NCBI GenBank assembly: GCA_947460065.1
Contig: CANHGF010000017.1
Location: 1 to 15,066 of the forward strand
Direction of reading: 5' to 3'
Origin: Comamonadaceae bacterium
GTDB taxonomy: Bacteria; Pseudomonadota; Gammaproteobacteria; Burkholderiales; Burkholderiaceae_C
DNA: 15,066 nt
A model generated the notes under the pieces. It saw only the letters and a list, made by a program, of their open reading frames with translations, searched no databases and had not been told where the DNA came from. This document shows positions 14,413-15,066 of the stretch, piece by piece; the stretch's first letter is position 1, and each line of letters starts with the position of its first letter. Both the position numbers and the translations under genes were made by a program.

Positions 14413-15066
14413 GCCTAGCCTCCTTGCGCGCAGTGCCACGGCCACTCAGGCGGCGCAGCAGCGGCAGCAGGCCGCCGATCAGGCCGCCGGGCAGGAACAG
14501 GGTGACCACGATCAGCAGCACGCCCATCATGATGGGCCGCATCTCGCGGGCAAAGCTGAGCAGTTCCGGCACATAAATCAGGAAGATCGCGCCCAGCAGC
14601 GGGCCGGCCAGCGTGCCTATGCCACCGACGATGACCATCACGACCATGTCGACCGAGGCGAAAATGGAAAATTGGTTGGGCGCCAGCACCGTCAAGAAGG
14701 GGCCCATCAGCAGCCCGCCCAGGCCGGCGATGAAGGCGCTGATGCACAGTGCGATCAGCTTGTGGCGGCTCAGGCCCACGCCCACGAATTCGGCCAGAGT
14801 TTCGTCTTCGCGCATGGCCACGAACATGCGCCCGGTGCGCGAACGCACCAGTGCGATCAGCGCCAGGGTGGACAGGGCCAGCACCAGCAGCGCCAGATAG
14901 AAAAAACTCAGCTTGGTGTCAAAGCTCAGGCCCAGCACGGACTCGGGCGGCTGGATCTGTCGCAGTCCGATCGGGCCGCCGGTCATGTCCTGCCAGTTAG
15001 CAAGGATCAGCCGCACGATCTCACCAAAGGCCAGCATCACCAGCACAAAAAACGGTCCGCGCAGGC
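14405..15066 (-). CDS. livM: ABC transporter permease LivM, C-terminal part
   Basis: The 3' end of a membrane permease gene that enters from the right edge; its start lies outside the window. About 219 residues are visible. They begin LRGPFFVLVMLAFGEIVRLI, then WQDMTGGPIGL, the conserved LivM segment with the TGG-GL motif. Several hydrophobic helices follow, with the cytoplasmic loop RTGRMFVAMREDETLAEFVG that contacts the ATPases and the glycine-rich VIVGGIGTLAGPLLGA. The tail is basic (RKEARHD). It forms the trans-membrane channel with LivH, which is expected further upstream. Its stop overlaps the livG start. Confidence 0.94.
   Translation of the reverse strand, partial: LRGPFFVLVMLAFGEIVRLILANWQDMTGGPIGLRQIQPPESVLGLSFDTKLSFFYLALLVLALSTLALIALVRSRTGRMFVAMREDETLAEFVGVGLSRHKLIALCISAFIAGLGGLLMGPFLTVLAPNQFSIFASVDMVVMVIVGGIGTLAGPLLGAIFLIYVPELLSFAREMRPIMMGVLLIVVTLFLPGGLIGGLLPLLRRLSGRGTARKEARHD

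Overview
The window is GC-rich bacterial DNA. It looks like a betaproteobacterium of the order Burkholderiales: it has a Bug-type (TctC) solute receptor, a LivKHMGF-type ABC transporter embedded among acyl-CoA genes, and an FCD-type GntR regulator, a mix typical of Comamonadaceae and Alcaligenaceae. This is inferred from gene content only; no rRNA or other phylogenetic marker is present. I see no tRNA, rRNA, CRISPR array, insertion sequence or phage gene.

Layout. (1) Bases 1-921, minus strand: the 5' end of a phytanoyl-CoA-dioxygenase-like (PhyH) gene, cut by the window edge, with a GntR/FCD regulator gene 63 bases upstream of it. (2) Bases 922-1037: a divergent control region holding a 22-base near-perfect palindrome next to the regulator start. 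(3) Bases 1038-1898, plus strand: an alpha/beta hydrolase resembling kynurenine formamidase, the only convincing plus-strand gene. (4) Bases 1899-2281: a non-coding convergent spacer made of two REP-like hairpins and short tandem arrays with a 39-base period. (5) Bases 2282-15066, minus strand: one compact run of 13 genes, probably a single operon entering from the right edge. In transcription order it encodes livM (partial), livG, livF, an acyl-CoA synthetase, a periplasmic ABC receptor, a PaaG-like crotonase, two acyl-CoA dehydrogenases, a small amidohydrolase, a zinc alcohol dehydrogenase, a second crotonase, a larger amidohydrolase and a Bug receptor.

How the genes may work together. The ABC transporter (periplasmic receptor, LivM, two ATPases; a LivH permease is expected just beyond the right edge) would import an organic acid or amino-acid-like compound. 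The synthetase would convert it to a CoA thioester. The paired acyl-CoA dehydrogenases would desaturate it, the crotonases would hydrate, isomerise or cleave it, and the alcohol dehydrogenase would oxidise a hydroxyl group. The two metal-dependent amidohydrolase-superfamily enzymes could hydrolyse a lactone or C-C bond, or decarboxylate. No thiolase or ring oxygenase is visible, so the substrate cannot be named. The whole set reads as an uncharacterised catabolic operon for a carboxylic acid, possibly alicyclic or aromatic-derived.

Nothing here is clearly a new class of system. The points most worth a second look are the unassigned 13-gene catabolic operon, the non-canonical active sites of both crotonases, the two-subunit acyl-CoA dehydrogenase, the altered ABC signature in LivG, the REP/39-base repeat mosaic and the GntR operator.
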